Source: Euperipatoides rowelli
Lineage: Eukaryota; Onychophora; Udeonychophora; Euonychophora; Peripatopsidae
Reading direction: 5' to 3' (one strand)
DNA: 11,055 bases
Assembly (NCBI GenBank): GCA_003024985.2
Contig: PXIH01S0000635.1
Part shown: one piece after another, positions 8,381-11,055 of the stretch
How positions within the stretch are numbered: position 1 is the stretch's first letter
Layout: each line of letters starts with the position of its first letter
Position numbers and translations under genes: made by a program
The notes under the pieces: generated by a model
What the model was told of the DNA's origin: nothing
Seen by the model: the letters and a program-made list of their open reading frames with translations, nothing else
The model's database searches: none

Positions 8381-8525
8381 TACAGTAGACTCTCATTTAT
8401 TGGTGCTAATGATCGGGTGAAGATGTTTTCTGATCATTGAAAAGTATCGTTAAAACTAAATCATTAATATCAGCACATTTTTAATGGAATCGTCAAGCAA
8501 CTTTGCTTGGATATACAGTATATTT
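8381..8525. mobile_element. Possible Tc1/pogo-like element fragment
   Basis: TA followed by CAGTAGACTCTCATTTATTGG resembles the CAGTAGA-CTC-TTATCC termini of pogo/Tigger-type elements with their TA target. About 60 bp on, ATCATTAATATCAGCAC is a partial reverse match to GGTGCTAATGAT at 8402-8413, and a CAAGC...GCTTG hairpin follows near 8495. No matching right terminus is found, so it would be a truncated copy. The right boundary is a guess. Confidence 0.3.
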
Positions 8526-9285
8526 AGCCTGTTAAATTTAATTATGGTTGACCTTTTTAAATTATTTATCAAATGTCATTACAATCTACTAAATTTCATG
8601 TTCTAAAATGCAGTAATTAAAAAAAAGTGCATCTAACATCTTCTAAATGTTCATTATGTGGTGTAAAATTATTTATTTTATTAATTATACGTTTGTCTCC
8701 CTTTTATTGGATATTGTTAATTTTAATATATTCATAGAAGCATATGCACTTAATAAGGTTCTGTCTCATATTTTTCAATTGAATGAATTTATATCAATAA
8801 CGAAATAAATGATTTTGTTTAAATAGGCAGTCCCCTCTCTCCCTCCTAAACAATTTTTATTTAATTATTTGCTAAACTAAAGTAATAAATAGTGTATCAT
8901 CAATTAGTTACAGTATATAGTCACAACTATATATTGGAACCTATTTTTTTCATATTGCAAAATTTGCTTTCATGATGTCATCAGAAGTCACATGATTAAG
9001 CTTTATAATTGATATATCTTTTTATGATTTAACCCCCTCCCCTTTCACTCTTATCAAAAAATGCCACATGTTCCACTCGCCTCACCTTATACAGTATCAA
9101 ATAAATTTGTAAATTTCAATTAAAAATTTAATCTTAAATTAGAACAAAATGACATAAGATAAACATTTCAAATTTTTAACATTCATGAAAACTTAAATAA
9201 TTATTTAAATAAACTAAAAATTACAAATTCTGCATGTGTTTATCTTTTTTTTTTTTTTTTTGAAAGTATGATGTCAAATTGATGA

Positions 9286-9400
9286 TCCCCACCCCCTATC
9301 GACAACTTGTCACAATATTTCAATCAACCCCCCCTCCTCCCCTCAAAGTGTAATATTTATGGGCAGCCCCTCTCCCCCCCTTCCTCTGATAGCCATTGAC
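9286..9400 (+). repeat. C-rich dispersed repeat remnant
   Basis: C-rich patches alternate with AT DNA here. ACAACTTGTCACA at 9302-9314, after a C-rich run and TATC, recurs at 10834-10846 after a C10 run and CATC. CAG-CCCCTCT, a C7 run and TTCCTCTGATA at 9364-9391 recur at 1191-1224. The block therefore belongs to a dispersed repeat family shared with both other locations. The family is not recognised. Confidence 0.5.
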
Positions 9401-9819
9401 AATATATACTACACTCCCATACTATATCTGTGTGTATACTACATACAGTATATATAATATATATAGATAGTATATAGATTATATATACTGTATATAATTG
9501 GTATATAGCCTACAGAAACATAATTTTTTTTTATTCAAGTATAGACAATTCGCAGCAAGAGTGAAGGAGCACAAACAAATGAGAGCCTACTGTATATTTA
9601 AGTTTGTCATTACAACAACTGCTAGATAATCAGTGCATTTTTTTTTTGTATTGAATTTATTCTCTAAGAAATCTAGGCAATTTTTTTTTTAACAAAAAGG
9701 TTAATATATTGTATAATAGAGTTTTTAAAAATAAATGAACTTGGTAATGAAAGATAAATCATTTTTGAAGAAAGAACTAGGTCCGAAAATGTTGAACTTA
9801 TTAATAAATTTGTTTACCT
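9401..9819 (+). other. AT-rich stretch without genes
   Basis: Apart from the TA-rich hairpin at 9443-9493 it contains several T runs (9522, 9639 and 9680 regions) and AATAAA words near 9731 and 9804. No coding frame or repeat match was found. Confidence 0.5.
9443..9493. repeat. TA-rich hairpin with 16-bp perfect arms
   Basis: Bases 9443-9458 (ATACAGTATATATAAT) pair perfectly with 9478-9493 across a 19-nt loop. Both arms carry the TACAGTAT/ATACTGTA word. It is in a longer TA-rich region, so slippage and palindrome formation are likely origins. Confidence 0.85.
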
Positions 9820-10180
9820 ATAAAATCCATGTCCCTAGTTCTGCATTGCACAAAGTCTTTTAGGAACCTTGTATTGAGGTTTCTTTCCTGTTAGTAAACT
9901 GTGATCCTGCCAAACAGCAAAATATATTCTGTTCTGACCAACAGATTTTGTTTTCCTTTTGGCAGTCCTCTTTGTAAAAGAAGTACATTTTGTAAATATA
10001 AAACTGGACCTTAGCTGCTTAGTAGAAAGCAGGGGTGCCTTGAAATTGCATTAAAAGAATGCTCATGTCTTGAATCAAAGTCTATGTCTGTTTGTAAGGC
10101 ATTTATATAAATGAAGTGTATATTTATATGGCTTCTGATGAACAGAAAATTGGAATTGATTGATATGCTTAGTTGTTGCT
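9820..10180 (+). other. Homopolymer-poor, mixed-composition island; possible distal 3' UTR end
   Basis: Unlike its flanks this block lacks long A/T runs and reads as complex sequence. It carries UGUAAAUA at 9991-9998 (Pumilio-type), GTGCCTT at 10035-10041 (matches the miR-124 seed), ATTAAA at 10050-10055 and a GT-rich TGTCTGTTTGT at 10085-10095. That order suits the end of a regulated 3' UTR, or an unrelated non-coding transcript or enhancer. No open frame of note is present. Function is inferred. Confidence 0.3.
10050..10055 (+). terminator. Candidate poly(A) signal ATTAAA with GT-rich downstream element
   Basis: ATTAAA is followed 30 nt later by TGTCTGTTTGT, the spacing expected between a poly(A) hexamer, the cleavage site and a GT-rich element. 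It is the best-contexted signal in the window but lies 6.9 kb after the stop codon, so its link to this gene is uncertain. Confidence 0.3.
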
Positions 10181-10997
10181 ACTATTGTTTGACTATAAAC
10201 CATTACCATTGATTATATAATTCATTATTTCATACATTTGGGTAATTTTATTGATTTTGTCAGCAGCTATGAAGAAGAAAAAATACAGAGAGAGGTAGAT
10301 GAGTATTGTCATTATGTTGAAATATTTGCAACCTAATGCCATGTTGAAATCCCTCTCCCCCCCCCCCTCTTTTTTTTTTAAAAATTTCATCCACTGCAAT
10401 ACATTTTTAAAGAAATACAGTATAATTTTATGTTGAACTGAAAGAAATAATAAAACAATGTATTAATGGTTATGAAAAAAATTGTAATCTACAGCATGTT
10501 TTTACTAATCTGACATGAAATAATAATATATAGGCTTCTTAAATATTTAAGTTATATTGCAAATAAATTATGAGGTTTTGTTTTTAAATTTACAGCAAAA
10601 CACTTTTATTCATATTCAAATAATATCTTAAAATAATATTTCACTTACAGTATGTTTGGTTTAGGCCTATTAATGACTTTTTACATATACCGGTACCTTG
10701 AAATATTTTTATCTTAAAGGCAAATTAAAATGCTTAGAATTAATTCATTATCGGCAATGCCAGTTTCAAAATAGGGATCGTCAATTAACTACATTACACA
10801 ATTTCTTCCTATTTCTCCCCCCCCCCTTCCATCACAACTTGTCACATTTAATACCCCTAGATGTAATTACATCTCGCAAATTTTTGCCTTTCCCCTTTCC
10901 ACAAAAAAAAATGAATTAATATAATGTATTCGACAATTTGCAGTATTTATTAATTCATTAAAAAAACTAAAAACAATGCATAAGATAGATAAGAATA
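10181..10997 (+). other. AT-rich stretch without genes
   Basis: It contains a C11 run next to a T run (10357-10380), AATAAA at 10449-10454, TACAGTAT at 10416 and 10646, and a C10-run repeat remnant at 10817-10846. Open frames at 10193-10399 (minus) and 10698-10919 (plus) are homopolymer-driven, with no family resemblance. Confidence 0.5.
10817..10846 (+). repeat. C10 run plus ACAACTTGTCACA, second copy of a C-rich repeat
   Basis: The order C-run, CATC, ACAACTTGTCACA, ATTT-like sequence mirrors 9289-9318. The 13-base identity next to a C run in both places supports common descent from a dispersed element. Confidence 0.5.
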
Positions 10998-11055
10998 TTA
11001 CCGTAAAATGCCGAGCAAGGGCGCCTGCGCTCTTATTCGTTTGGGGGGAAATGGG
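10998..11055 (+). repeat. Dispersed repeat, CpG-retaining copy, cut by the window end
   Basis: This copy matches 3639-3690 with a 2-3 base indel around CTTATT/CGTTTGGGG and keeps CpG at sites where the other has TpG or CpA. Its G+C content stands well above the flanking DNA. It runs off the window, so full length and coding content are unknown. Confidence 0.75.

Larger units (their letters stand above)
7761..9280 (+). other. AT-rich stretch without genes, with AU-rich motifs and one possible element end
   Basis: Contents are T/A runs, an AU-rich element cluster near 8081-8152, a possible pogo-like terminus near 8381, four TACAGTAT words between 8514 and 9097 plus 8045, C-rich patches near 8830 and 9032, and a long T run near 9247-9261. 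The 62-codon open frame at 7975-8163 is dominated by Tyr, Ile and Phe from ATTT repeats and is rejected. No other structure is visible. Confidence 0.5.

Noticed and set aside
10193-10399. 68-codon minus-strand open frame
   Set aside because: Spans C11 and T runs giving Lys/Gly/Glu and Phe strings; no family resemblance.
10698-10919. 73-codon plus-strand open frame
   Set aside because: Covers the C10-run repeat remnant; Pro and Phe strings only.

Overview
This window looks like non-coding metazoan DNA around the last exon of a single gene. It is strongly A+T-rich, with many poly-A/T runs and TA- and TG-type simple repeats. It has a spliceosomal 3' splice site and eukaryotic DNA-transposon remnants, and no prokaryotic gene structure. 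A marine invertebrate is a reasonable guess from the AT richness and the dispersed transposon remnants, but nothing here fixes the taxon.

Positions 1-2960 read as the 3' part of an intron. It contains the end of a hAT-like element (about 1-226), several degenerate dispersed repeats with TTGCCC...GGGCAA hairpins or poly-C runs (485-1520), and one intact-ended non-autonomous hAT transposon (2117-2714) with a perfect 8-bp target duplication. The intron ends in a pyrimidine tract and TAG at 2960. The only supported coding segment follows: 2961-3107, 48 codons plus a stop, about 50% G+C against a far lower background. It encodes an uncharged Ser/Gly/Ala/Asn/Thr/Gln-rich C-terminal tail ending in Thr-Val-Val. 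I cannot identify the protein family.

From 3108 on there is no convincing coding sequence. The first part is the 3' UTR. The first canonical AATAAA is at 4653, and further possible poly(A) signals lie near 5315, 5994, 10050 and 10449, so the UTR could be about 1.6 kb or much longer. The downstream half holds Pumilio-type UGUAnAUA sites, an AU-rich element cluster near 8081-8152, a comparatively homopolymer-poor island at 9820-10180, TA-rich palindromes, poly-C repeat fragments, and two copies of one dispersed repeat (3639-3690 and 10998-11055) whose differences look like CpG decay. The 8-mer TACAGTAT is strikingly over-represented, mostly between 7.6 and 10.7 kb.

I see no RNA gene, CRISPR array, operon or complete multi-gene system. 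The observations most worth following are the hAT insertion, the TACAGTAT enrichment, the CpG-decayed repeat pair and the 9.8-10.2 kb island.
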